This document shows, in pieces, positions 1-11,200 of a stretch of 64,000 nucleotides of DNA; the stretch's first letter is position 1, and the number at the start of each line of letters is the position of its first letter. Under the pieces are notes generated by a model, which had not been told where the DNA came from, did not search any database, and saw nothing but the letters and a program-made list of their open reading frames with translations. The DNA is from Tetrapyrgos nigripes. Taxonomy: Eukaryota > Basidiomycota > Agaricomycetes > Agaricales > Campanellaceae. Where the stretch lies: contig JAACJM010000253.1 of NCBI GenBank assembly GCA_013368315.1, forward strand, positions 1 to 64,000, read 5' to 3'. A program made the translations under genes and the position numbers.

Positions 1-174
1 AAGGATATTTATGAGGCTGTAAAGGAAGCTCAAGATGCACTGGAAAATCTTGAGATCAACGTGGTGACGATGACGGTGATGACGCTCCTTTGGAGCCAGC
101 ACCTTACACGCCGTGAGGCACTTCAGGCTGTCGCATTGAGTATATACGAGAAGAAAGAAAAAGAAAAAGATTAG
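1..174 (+). pseudogene. End of acidic transposon-like ORF, copy 1 (partial)
   Basis: This is the C-terminal end of a small acidic, Lys/Glu-rich ORF closed by TAG at 172-174. Its second copy, at 19300-19612, shows more of the N-terminal side. The product is rich in Glu, Asp and Ala and ends in alternating Lys-Glu. Compared with copy 2 there are small indels in the Gly/Asp stretch near base 60, so the frame is not kept. It resembles repeated transposon-borne ORF ends in Agaricomycetes, but I cannot name the family. The window edge cuts off the start. Confidence 0.35.
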
Positions 175-927
175 ATTAGATAAATATATGATTTTTCTTT
201 CTTTCATTGAATGCGCCGGGTAGTGCTCCAGTTTCTTTCTTCCTTTATCAGCCGATGGCCCAGTCCTTTCTTTCTTCTGGTCGTCTAAGCGCTAGGTTTC
301 CTCAGCATAGGGCGGGAGGCGGGGGAATGTTATGCGTGAGTAGGAATTGCCTAATCCATATGCTACGTGCCAGCAGCTTCACTGCCTTTGCTTCCAACCA
401 CCATGTCGTCCCTACTACACGTGATTGTAGGAGACATCCACTTGAATGAAATAATATCTGCTTTAATCACAAACAAGACTCTGCCTCTGTGGAAAGCCTA
501 AAGCAGCTCAATAACGGTGAATACCAGCGGTTGTCAAAGCAAGAAGGAATGGTAAGGGTCTCTTAAGTGCCTGGTAAGCATTTGTTACACGTCTATTGAG
601 TGTCTCGTAAGTATAAAAGGCTGGAGGAATGACTGTACAGTGTGTTTCTTCTTCCCTTTCCCTCACTTCTGCCAGTCACAGTGTATCTTGCATGCACTGG
701 TGTGTATCTATCTCGTTTTCCATATCATCTCTATCTTATCCTTTTGTTTTCTTACATTCAGAGTCTAAATCTACACTCCTTACCCCCCAATCTTTCATTC
801 TCAACGAACTTTGTCTGTTTCTTTTCTCTCCGTAAGTCGTTAACCGTAAATCTTTGTGACAATTGTTTCCGAACACTAAATGTATATGTAGAACAGCGAT
901 AATTTGCCCCGTGCACCCCATCTCAAA
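175..927 (+). other. Duplicated non-coding leader, copy 1
   Basis: This stretch is nearly identical to 19613-20244 followed by 51771-51893, so it belongs to the duplicated block. The open frames in it are not framed by start codons and splice sites that make sense, and I read it as untranslated or promoter DNA. GAACT at 806-810 is the intact target site that the copia element split in copy 2. Confidence 0.5.
612..619 (+). promoter_or_regulatory. TATA box upstream of transposase-like gene, copy 1
   Basis: TATAAAAG lies 309 bases before the ATG at 928 and is preserved in the second copy at 20046-20053. It is the best core-promoter candidate for the gene at 928-2549. Promoter function is inferred from the motif and its conservation. 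Confidence 0.45.
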
Positions 928-2549
928 ATGTCTCTTCCTTGTGGGCCCAATCGCGAACGCAAGCGTAAAAGTAAGTTGTTAGGAACTTTACATGGAGTGA
1001 TTGAGGTTTTATTGACCGAACTTAGCGATAGAATTATCGGATTCTGATTCAGGCGCAGACACTCCCCAAATAGCGACTAATCCTTTCCAAAATCCACAAG
1101 AAAGGCAAGGGAAATATTGAAAACTCAGATCCTTCCCTTGAGCTCGTGAAAGGGAAGAAATCTGTTGTCCGTGTCATCACCATTGATGAGGCACCAGAGG
1201 TTTGGCCGATCCCTCACAGTGATACACCAATTGCATACATTCTTGATTTGAATGGGAAGCCGAAGTGTGTTTCCAATGGTGACAGAATGCTGACTGTTGA
1301 TGGCTTCATCAAGAAGGAGGTATGTTCTGAAGTCCTTTATCTGATCCAATATTGCATCTCACACTTAATAGTGCCAGGATGCGTGGGGTGGTGATACAGG
1401 TACAGGGAAGTTTCATCGGTAGGTCACCATTGCCATCTTTGTTTGATTTAACTCACTGAAGCTTCGTGGGCCATAGAGGTGTTCAGAACCTCAAGACCTA
1501 CATCTCAGAAGAAGACTTCAAGTACCTCAAGAGTTTTCCGGATCTCGATTCAGACCTCAAGATTGCCCAGTATGCTTCTTACTGTGATGCTCATCCTCAT
1601 GAAAATGTCCAAGGTGAGACTCGGGATCATACTCTACTTTATTTATTATGTCTAAGCATTAATATTAAGCTTTGTGGAGGCATAAGGAAAGCTATCCTTG
1701 GCTCCTGTCATCGCTGAATCGACACCTCTCATTGATGGATCCTTCTCATTGGGATGTTGTCCCTGCTAACACAAATATGATTGAGGGTAGCCATGCACAA
1801 GACAATCAAGTGACTGGAATTCAGCACAGTCTGCTCGACAGCATTCATTTGTGAGTTTCTTATAACATACTTATTGGTTCTGTTTGCAGACTGACAGCAT
1901 TACCCAGGTGTAAGCAGTTTGACGATGACACTGCTCGAACTGTTCTTGCCTCAAAAGCGAGCTCTGTCCTTTCTAAAAGCAACAACACCGTTCTAGATCA
2001 TTTCAAAGCTCGGAGGAGTCGTCAAGAGACTCAATGCAAGCGCCAGAAATTATCGCAGCTGGAGGGAGATCTTGCTGCAGAGCTCAAGGCCAGTCAGGAT
2101 CAGTCAAAACAACTGCAGCAGCAGATCAAAGGTATTAAGGAGGCACGAAAGTGCTCACCAACAAAGTCTCCCAGCACAGCTACTTCTACTCGACTACCCT
2201 CATCACATATGTTGATTTACTACATTTTGTAGCTTTGCAATTCATGTACATATCAAGGATCTTCTTGAACACTTGACTGTGCCGCAAAGCCTTTCAACGC
2301 CTTGCTCAAATAGGGTTGTATCAGTAGCTACACCATCATCTGGCAAGTCTAGCTCGGGTGGATCAGGCACTCCAATGGATCCTGGTGTGTTTTCCTTCTC
2401 TGTCATCGTGCGCATTCACTGATACGTTCCACTAATGGCAGTGCTTATTGACTTTGACATTCTAGCACCACGTCACAGTGCAGACACCCCATCGCTTTAT
2501 TCCCCCTTGAGATTTTCGGTTCCAGGCACATCTAATTACATACAGACGC
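928..2549 (+). pseudogene. Transposase-like multi-exon gene, copy 1 (broken)
   Basis: The reading starts at ATG 928 (MSLPCGPNRERK) with an intron from the GTAAG near 972. Later exons encode VITIDEAPEVWPIPHSD (about 1180), a WGGDTGTGKFH stretch (about 1385), YISEEDFKYLKSFPDLDSD (about 1500), SLNRHLSLMDPSHWD and NTNMIEGSHAQDN (about 1710-1815). A Lys/Gln-rich coiled segment follows (about 1960-2230). The spacing of an aromatic core, an Asn/Glu/His-rich block and a C-terminal coiled coil resembles a repeated Agaricomycete transposase-like family; that identification is from memory. Relative to copy 2, single bases are missing near 1090-1105 and a TGA follows near 1118. The 3' end is cut at about 2549, where the sequence stops matching copy 2. 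Copy 1 keeps the coiled-coil frame that copy 2 has lost. Confidence 0.4.
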
Positions 2550-3905
2550 CCATTTTCCGCTTGTGGCTATATGAATTGTTCCCTTTTTTCCCGGTACTTT
2601 CTCTCCGGTTTTTCCCTTGCCCCCTCACCGCTACATACTGGTATTGCATGTTTTTGCGGCGACCCTCGCTAATTCGTCTAAATCACCATCGTTACAATAA
2701 TCATTCTCCCTGTCTTTCTCGGTCAGGTCGACGCTGCACTATACTGCATTCCTGCCCACCTCCAAATCAATCGGCGTGTAAGCTTCTCATTGTCACCAGC
2801 CTCTCCTCTCTGCTTCTCTCATTGCAAATAAAAAAGCTGTAGTATCTATATATTTGTACATGAGAACAAAATTAATGACTAGTCTATGGTAAATCCTGTG
2901 GCCTCGTACTCGCCACGCCTCGGCGCTGGCCCACACCCCTTTCATAAAAATAACAAGACAACTTGACTTTTTCCCACTTTTCACCCCTCGTCCAGCCTCA
3001 TCAGTACACCATCTGACAATAGTACGATGGACTGGGTTCCCTCAGCCTGCAACGCTTGTTCAAGGCGTTGGTGCGAAGGATGGGACGGATGATATGGAGT
3101 TGGGGATAGACGGAATCAGTCTAACCGTAAGGAGAAGGAAGACGATAGGAAGACTTCTGGTGTAAGGAGCATGAATCAGCAGATTAGACGAGTTAAAGAA
3201 AAAGGGAGAAAGATCTTGGAAAGATCAAATATAGTAAGAACGAATAACAGTTGAACGGAGGTTTAGGGCAAATAGCCCTACCACAGTGGTCAGTCCCAGT
3301 CGGTATGGGACCATAACTAATGCCGTTAACAGACATGGATTTCTCGGGGAAACCATATGCTACTACCATTAGTGGATGGATATAGTTTGTCTTCTCACTT
3401 TGATCATCGTTCTTGAGCATATACTCATGTCAGACATTAGCACGCACTACGACTAAACAAATTTTTACCTTCGAGAAGACTGGTTATTAGCTACTTGCTG
3501 GAAACAGCTCTTTGATCTACGCAACCGACTGACGTTCGTCGAGATGATTACCTGGTACTTTGATGGTTGGAACTTGGAGCTGGTCAAAATGAGAACAACT
3601 TTAAACTTATGCCAGCTGCCAGTGATTTACCGATGATTTCACGACATAGTACCTGAGGCGCCAACTTTGAAGTTCAAGAAGAAATAGCATTGGCAAGGTA
3701 TACATATGTAGTACGTACATCTCTCTTACCGTTGTTTTTCCTTCGCATTCTATGGATGTCATCGTTCTTCTCAGTTCATCTGAATCATCTCTATGCACAT
3801 ATTCGGAGGAAAGGAAAGAGAAAACTCAAAGCGTTATATAGCCCCGGTAGTATGTCATCATGTGTATCACGAAAAGAAAAGAAAAGAAAAAAGGAAAGAC
3901 TCGGA
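2550..3905. other. Copy-1-specific segment with repeat fragments, no gene
   Basis: Copy 1 and copy 2 lose similarity here (copy 2 counterpart 53513-54822). About 3010-3280 resembles the module at about 30490-30760 inside the 26-kb element: both have GATAGTACGA-like, GCTCAAGGCG-like and TAGCCCTAC motifs in the same order. It therefore looks like an old fragment of that repeat family that replaced the 3' end of the preceding gene. I see no convincing coding region. Confidence 0.4.
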
Positions 3906-3988
3906 AGGGTGAATGAAAGGCTATGTAGAGACTCACCTCCTCGTCCCGTCCAGACGGAGTGACGCGCTGACAAATCACTCCTCACTCC

Positions 3989-6535
3989 CTACTCCTCATC
4001 AGTCAACTCTTCCCCCTTCCTCACTCCTCTATGCGCACTCATCTGTGCCCTCCCCCCTTGTCTCGGTCTCCCGTCCCCATTCTCATGTCCATTCGCTACC
4101 TCACCCTCACCCTCGCCCCCATCGTTTTGCTCAGGTCTAAATACGGAATCGGATTCAGATTCGCTCCACCGTCGTCTAGCCCAGGCCCTTCCATCGGTGT
4201 AGGGTAGGATACGGAGTGGGAGGAGGAGTGTGTACAGGGGGCTTTTTTTTATACCCAGTTTCCGTGCCGAGTGTTGGACGGTCGGTCAGTCGATGGGGGA
4301 CGTAACGTAGTGAGGAGTTTGAGGAGCGTAGCGTAGTTGGGCGACATGAGGTCGAGGTCCGAGGTTAGATGGGAAAAGGCGAGCAGAGAAGACAGGAAAA
4401 AGAAAAGGAAAGATAGCGTTAGCACATCATCAACCGTGGCAATGAAACGAAACGACAAAAGAAGAGACGAAAGGAGGCCAAGGGCGAGGCAATGAGCAAG
4501 AAAAGCAACGGACACGGAAAGGGGACAAGGATGGGGAACAGAGAGCGAGAAAGCAAGAAAAAGAATACAGGTACTCACTATCCATGCTCCCCAATATTAA
4601 AAAACAATATCAGATTTTTTATTTTCCTGTGTCTACGCGTCAGCCTCTAGAAGGAAACCAAGGGGGAAAAAACTTCCGAGAAAGAAATGAAGAGAAGGAC
4701 ACGAAAGAAAACTCACCCTAAATCATACCCATTCCCAAACATCTCCCCCCGACTCAACGCGACCTTTCTATACACCTCGTTGTCTTGGGCTTCGACGGAT
4801 GTTTCGCCTGGAATAGACGTCAGCTTTATGAACCCTTACCCCGCATCATAAAACATCCAATGGAGCGTGAAACGAGAACGAAAAATAGGGAAAGGGAAGA
4901 TTAGAGTTGTAATGGAAAGAAACCCACCTCGCATAACCGCCCACAAAGCAACGATCAACATAACCCCGACCGCGAAGGAGAGTACGGCGGAGAGGATGAA
5001 GGAGAGGATGAATAGGATTGGGGGTATGTGGGAAGGAAAGGGGGGCTTTTTTGTCATAGAATGGGCCAGGGGGAAGCGAGACCCGGTGTGTGGTCACGTG
5101 ACATTGGGACGCGACGAATGGCACAAGTAGGTAGGTAGGTAGGGGTTGGGTAGCGTAGGGAGACGTAGGGAGAGGCAGATGAAAGGGCAGGTAGGAGGAC
5201 GGAAAGAAAGAGGATCAGTAAGCAAACCGAAAGTGAAGACGAAGATGTACTGAAAGCGCAGAAACACAGATAGGATAGGATAGGATACACACCTCATTTC
5301 TCAACCCAACGCCTCGAAAAATAAGGGATATCCTAGGAGGACGAAGAGGACTGTGGAGAGCCAGAGGTAGGCCCTACAGGAGAAAGGGAAGGAGTTTCGT
5401 TAGAAGAGAGACGAAGAGGAAGGAGAAGGAAGACGGACGTACATAAACAGAATAAAATGTCTCTCGTTGTATATCCCAACGCATTGGTTTATCCCTACAA
5501 AGACAACAAAGTTGAGCTGGCAGAAGGGGAGCTGAAAAGGGGAAGGATGACTTACACTAGAAGCATGTTAACAATGGAAAAAGACAAAGAAAGGAGGAAC
5601 ACTCACAGGACAATGATGATCATACTTTAATACGCAACGTTTACATATCCTACAATGATGTGCTCTCTCCGTTGGGGAAACGTCGTCGTCAGCCTTATAC
5701 TCTACACGTCGTCAAGGGGGAATACTCACTTCTGGCCTCATCGCTGTACACTTTCTACACTTCGTCATATCCGCCTTGGTTATATTCCATTCGTCTAGTC
5801 CTGCTTCCTCTAAAGACCCTTCCTCTGCATCAACCGTCTCTAACGGTCTATACCCATTCGCAGCTCTAGATTTCGCCTTCCTCGGTCTAGCCCAAGTCCA
5901 GCTCTGCGGAAACGTCGTAGCGGGTTGCATAGGCTCTGCATCTACAAAGCCAGGGGGAGTCGTGCAAACCAGATAGTAGTGTGTAAATAGGTTGAGAGCA
6001 ATGAGAATACAGAGGGGTCCAGTGAGGAGTTTGTATGACAGGGTTGGGTAGACGATATCGACTTAAATAGAGTCAGTATCTCTGCTAACAAGATAGTAGA
6101 GGTACTCACAAAAAGACAGCGCGCCCATGGATATCAACACTATTGCAAATGTAACGAAGAAAGGCCCTGCAGCGCCTGTGAGACGGTCTCCCCATTTCTC
6201 TAGTGTTTTGAAGCATCTAATGACTTGCTTTTGGCAGAACATTTTCGTCTCTGCTGCCGCGGTGGGGGGTATCAAGAAGAAGGGGAAGTCGTCGTCGTCG
6301 TCGTCGTCGTCGCGGATGATGACAGGGATTGATGTTGTTGGGGTTAGGGTTTGTGTGCTGCGGCTCATATCATCGTCCGTTTCAATTTTCTCCAATGACT
6401 TATTCGTGAAAGTTTCATAAAACTGCTCGTCAATACAAGGCACTTCAAAGTCACCAGAAAGACGAAATGACTTACAAGGTAATTATCCCGCTTCATCGCT
6501 GTCAAACTCGTTGTACTGATCATTGACTTTCTCAT
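3989..6535 (-). pseudogene. DHHC palmitoyltransferase, PFA3-like, copy 1 (frameshifted)
   Basis: DHHC enzymes transfer palmitate to protein cysteines on endomembranes. I splice 11 exons: 6476-6535, 6110-6422, 6061-5730, 5666-5607, 5556 (one base), 5494-5443, 5373-5293, 5045-4928, 4807-4717, 4626-4579 and 4241-3989. The product would be about 469 residues. It has two N-terminal membrane segments (GPFFVTFAIVLISMGALSF; LLTGPLCILIALNLFTHYY), then TTPPGF, then the cysteine-rich domain ([38 protein letters not shown]). Two more membrane segments, NGYDLGK, FFNIGEHGYPLYTLLLP and an acidic tail ending EELTDEE follow. Exon 7 lacks one C (+ strand, about 5305) present in copy 2. This shifts the frame to a TGA after the third membrane segment, so the copy is probably inactive unless splicing differs. 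Confidence 0.8.
5556..5556 (-). other. One-nucleotide exon of the DHHC gene, copy 1
   Basis: On the minus strand exon 4 ends ..CATTGTCCT before GTGAGT. A 50-base intron ends CTTCTAG, one T follows, and GTAAGT opens a second intron of about 61 bases that ends TTTGTAG before GGATAAACC. Only the inserted T gives TGG (Trp), restoring the family motif DHHCPW-x-N-x-CVG. Joining exon 4 directly to GGATAA would give GGA TAA, a stop. The same arrangement is present in copy 2 at 56454. Confidence 0.7.
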
Positions 6536-7105
6536 ACTAGGAAGTGCCTGGCGGATACAAGTAATTCAGGTGAGATGTCAGACAGATGGACTCGGACCTT
6601 CAAATCGTTGGGAAAAGGTTCTTGTTGGGAGGGGTTTGGGACGGAGTTGAAGAGGTCAAGAGGGAGAGTGTCCGGCGTCAGCGGGAAGGAAATATACCTT
6701 CGTAGAGGAGAGCTGCATACTTTGGATGGGTCCATGGGAGTCTTGAGCTGGTTAAAACCCCACAAATATACTGCATGCAGTATGAAAACGAAAAACTTGG
6801 GCAGATGGGCCAGTCGCAGTATGTTCTTCAGCACATGTAGGTGCGTTATCCGGTTAGCCTTATCGACTTGTACTCACTTTGTTCTACTTGGCGTATAGAT
6901 ATTCCTCTTCCCCTTTTCACCCAATATCCTCCTTTTGATAGGGACCTTCAGTTTCTCGATATCACTAATCTCTGGCTAATCGCATTTTCTTTATGCTTCG
7001 TCGACTTACTGTGATCATAAACTCATAAACAAGCAACGAGTTCACGGCTCATACGCTTTCACAAGACATCCACCATCATAAGTAGCTTTCCACATGTACA
7101 ATTGA
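6536..7105. other. Intergenic, between DHHC and secreted-peptide genes, copy 1
   Basis: This stretch is shared with 57451-58010. A 100-codon minus-strand frame (6834-6532) ends in an ATGA overlap with the DHHC start. The six base differences from copy 2 within its shared part all change amino acids, so it looks like 5' untranslated sequence. No other gene was seen. Confidence 0.45.
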
Positions 7106-7347
7106 CTACAGACAAGTAGTGCATACTGCATCGCCGCAAAAGCATTCGTTGCTTGCCGCTGGATCTGGAAATCAATATTCAAGTAGGTCAATCAGGAAAG
7201 CCGGCGAGTAAGTATCTAGATGGATGCAGGATAGGACTTACCAGCAGCCGGGGAAGCGTGAACTTGATAGCCCAGCAGAGACTGCATCCCCAAAGCAATA
7301 CCGATGATGAACCCTAGGGCGGACGTCGATTGGTTGAAAAGTTGCAT
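7106..7347 (-). CDS. Small secreted cysteine-rich peptide, copy 1 (54 aa)
   Basis: Two exons, 7242-7347 and 7106-7164, are joined across a 77-base intron (GTAAGT..TTTCCAG with a TTGAC branch-like motif). The 54-residue product starts MQLFNQSTSALGFIIG. It has a hydrophobic signal-peptide core (GFIIGIALGMQSLLG), an Ala-x-Ser-Pro-Ala-Ala stretch and a mature end PAASNECFCGDAVCTTCL, with four cysteines spaced C-x-C-x4-C-x2-C. The splice phase (G plus AT, giving Asp) fits this frame. The copy at 58011-58234 keeps the model despite substitutions, and two of its three exon-2 changes are silent in this frame. A TATA-like sequence lies on the minus strand upstream, near 7510. I do not recognise the family. 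Secretion is inferred from the leader; it could act as an effector-like, signalling or surface peptide. Confidence 0.6.
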
Positions 7348-8228
7348 TTCGGTGTAATAGGTAGGTAGCTAATGGAGAAAACAATTAGCAGTCAGGTTAG
7401 AAGTGAACGCTCAGATGAAGGATAGTACTGAGTAGCTTACTGATTTCACTGAGTGGTGCGAGATGTGAAGAGAAGGAACTCTGTGAGTCTTTGCTGCGAA
7501 GTCAAGCGGGGTTTATATCCTTGTCCAGGGACCAGATTTCTATTTCTATTTTTGGATAGGTACCCGACAATGAATCCATCGAACACTAGGAACTTCAGCT
7601 TCCGCCGCTGTGGGAAGTACTTTGAGCGCAAGAGTCCCTGTATCATATCACTTGCACTTGATTCCAAAATCAGGTGGAGGTAATTCACTGCTACGAATGC
7701 TTTGCGGACTTTGATTGAAACCCATTTTATACATAGCCAGGGACTAAGTGGGTCGATACAGGGGGGAGAAACAGTCTAGCATTAGTCCTCGCTGTCGTGA
7801 AAGTTATAACAAAGTCTCCGATCAGTACTTAGATAACTTATAATTACAACTTAGCTGCGACTTCCCGCCTTGCAGATTTCTTCTGAAACAAGCCTCTTTT
7901 TACTCTTCCTTAGGATCCGGGTCAGTTTTTACTCTTTTGCATCTTTTACGGTAACGAGGTTCTGCCTTATTTTGGGAAATCTACAAAAATGTTGCGAACT
8001 GCCTGACGGTTGGCATCTGGAGTCGTGATACTCAAAGGAGCCTTGCTTTCAATACAAGTTCCATAAAGAACCTGCGCAAGAAACCAACAAACGTTATCAT
8101 TCGCAATGTTAAAACAAGCTCACGTGCTAACGACACTTTCCGTTGCGCGCTCTTGACATCTTTCATCTGCGGCCCCCATCACGTGCAAACGACACTTTTG
8201 TTGCACGCTCTCGGATATCAGTTCAAGC
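7348..8228. other. Intergenic/promoter region, copy 1
   Basis: This region separates the divergent secreted-peptide (-) and NLR (+) genes and is shared with 58235-59112. Open frames at 7446-7688 on both strands are not supported by conservation. It probably holds both promoters. Confidence 0.4.
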
Positions 8229-11200
8229 ATGACGCCGAAAAAGCGAACAGTATCGCAGAGCTCGCCTTCAAATGTTGGAAAGAAGCGAAGTTAGACCTTT
8301 ATACTTTATTATGTCAGAAGGCATACTAAACTTCTCATCAAGAAATTACAAACACAGAGAGTCCAGAGTCTTCAACTGAAGCTCGGGAAGTCACTTTGGA
8401 GTCTATATCTTCCCAAAGTACTCCGCAGTATGTGTCTCCTGACTTTTGCTGAAGGCACAGAGCGATAAAAATTGACATGATTGAAACAGCACTCAGAATG
8501 TGAATACGAGGTTACCCGAGGATGTCAATGTGTATGAGCTTTTCTTTCAATTTCCTGGACATGCAGCCAGCTGATAAGAATGAATTGTCTATATTACACT
8601 TGCGTGTAGCTCTAGTATGGGGTAAGTCTATACCAATGAATTCAGGGACATTCTGCAAGAGGCTGATATACAAAAATAGTGATGTTACAGAGAGATATGC
8701 TTCTCAAAATGAGGACAACAATAGCATTGTACCAGCAGCAGGGCAACCTACCATTGGGTATGTCAATTTAAATCAATTGTAACTTACAAGCCATGACTGG
8801 AAAAAACCTGCAGCATACTTCAGGGTGCTCGTCATCTTTCAATGAAAGATAATACAATCAATGTAGTGGCAGGCAACCAGGATAACAGAGCATATCACTA
8901 CTATGGGTGTCAGCAAGGTAAGATATGATTTTTGATTATGTGTATCATAAATGTTGAATATGTCTTATACAATACAGATATTATCAACAAGTTGAATCCT
9001 TCTACAAGTGCACTTCATGAAGTTGGTCAAAGAGCAGAATGCATTGAAGGAACCAGAAAAGAAATATTGGATAATATCATGAACTGGGCTGGAGATGGCT
9101 CATCAACCACCATGACAGGTTACTGGATGTGTGGCATGGCTGGGACTGGAAAAAGCACTATTGCGCAATCTGTGTGCTTGGGGCTTAAAAGAAAGGGGTT
9201 GTTGGGTGGAGAATTCTTCTGCTCTCGACAAATTGAAGAATGCCATGATTATCACAAGGTTATTCAACAATTGCATATCAGCTGGCCAGCCGTAATGCCA
9301 AATATCAACAGGCACTTTGTGATGTTCTCAATGAGGATCTACAGCTAGCTTCTAAAGAGCCTCAGTACCAAGTCACCAAGCTTTTGATTGATCCTTGGAA
9401 AAGAGTTGTTAGCAGAGGAGAATCTCCATTCTTGGCACCAGTGATAGTTATTGATGCATTGGATGAATGCAGGGACATTTCCCTGGTACTGGAATTTATT
9501 GTCCCTGCAATCAAGAAGCAAGAGTTGCCAGGATTAAAATTCTTTCTGACTAGCCACCCAGAACAACATATCAAAAAACATTTTGATCTTGATGCAATCC
9601 AACAAGATAGATTGTATGTGCAGAAATTTTATTTGCACAATGTGGAAAAAAGCATTGTCAAGAAGGATATCTCCCTGTTTCTGGGGAAGGGTCTCATAGG
9701 ACTTGGCATTTCCAAGGACAAGCTAGATATTTTAGTGGAGAGATCTGGTGCACTATTTATCTATGCTGCGACTCTTGTCAAATATCTGGCTAGTGGTGGT
9801 CACTGTGCCTCCTCTAGATTGGAAAAAGTTTTGAATGTCAAAGGCTCTCCAGATAAGATACAGACACAAATGTTGGATGAGCTTTATACACAAATTCTTT
9901 CAGATTCACTTGATAAGCTTTCTCCTGAGGAGCAAGATCAAAGCATCAGGATCATACACACTGTAATAATGACAGGCACACCTGTATCATGCCAAATCAT
10001 TGCAGACCTGCTAGACTATAAGGTGCAGGATGTTAAAGCAACAATATCAGAACTGCAATCAGTGCTGTATACTAGTGGACCTGAGGAAGTGATTTATACC
10101 TTTCATGCATCATTTGCAGACTATATAACCTCGAAAGATAGGGCTGCAGATTTGCATTGCAATGCACCAGAACATCACAGTGTACTTGCAAGAGGATGTT
10201 TTGATGAGATGGAGAGAAAGCTTCATTTCAATATATGCAATCTTCCCTCATCCTTTTTAAGTGATAGTGAAGTTGCTGGGCTTGAAGAAGCAATTACTCA
10301 GAAATTGGGGGAGCAGTTTGGTATTCATGCATTTTTTGGGGGTACCATCTGACAGAAGGGGAGAAACCTAACGTAGGAATGGAGAAGTTTCTCCAAAAGA
10401 AGATATTATTCTGGATTGAAGCGATGAATCTTATGGGAAAGATGTCTGAGTGCATTAGGACACTGGACTTGGTGTTGAAAGTAAGCTTTTGGAATTATTT
10501 TGATAGAACACTGACTTACGCTGAAATCACAGAGAGGCCAATTTCAGGAAATAGAACAGAGACAGCACATACTGCAATGCCGAGACATGGCAAATGTGTT
10601 TGCATTGAGTGTTGTCAAGGAAATGACTCCACATCTATATTTAAGTATACTTCCATTCTACCCAGCTATCAGTAAGAGTTTTGGGAAACAAGTCAAAGTC
10701 AACACTGAAATAAAATGTAGTCAAAGTGTGGGGTTTTGGGATACAGGTTCAGAAGTTAAGGGTATCAGTGTATCTCCTGATGGAACCAGGATTGTATCTG
10801 GGTCAGAAGATGGAACAGTGAGGATTTGGGATGCACAAACTGGGACTGCCATTGGAGAGCCACTCCGGGGACATCAAGACTGGGTCCAATCAGTGGCTTT
10901 CTCTCCTGATGGAGCCAGGATTGTGTCTGGGTCAGATGACAGAACAGTGAGGATCTGGGATGCACAAACTGGGACTGCCATTGGAGAGCCACTCCAGGGA
11001 CATGAACACTCAGTCCAATCAGTGGCTTTCTCTCCTGATGGAGCCAGGATTGTGTCTGGGTCAGGTGACTTCACAGTGAGGATCTGGGATGCACAAACTG
11101 GGACTGCCATTGGAGAGCCACTCCAGGGATATGAATACTGGGTCCAATCAGTGGCTTTCTCTCCTGATGGAGCCAGGACTGTGTCTGGGTCAGATGATAG

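Noticed and set aside
6532..6834. 100-codon minus-strand frame overlapping the DHHC start codon as ATGA, present in both copies
   Set aside because: All six base differences from the second copy in the shared part are amino-acid changing, with none silent, and there is no domain. It is more likely 5' untranslated DNA.
7106..7164. Alternative frame (IQRQATNAFAAMQYALLV) for exon 2 of the small gene
   Set aside because: The exon 1 splice phase gives the cysteine frame, and the three differences between copies are all replacements in the alternative frame.
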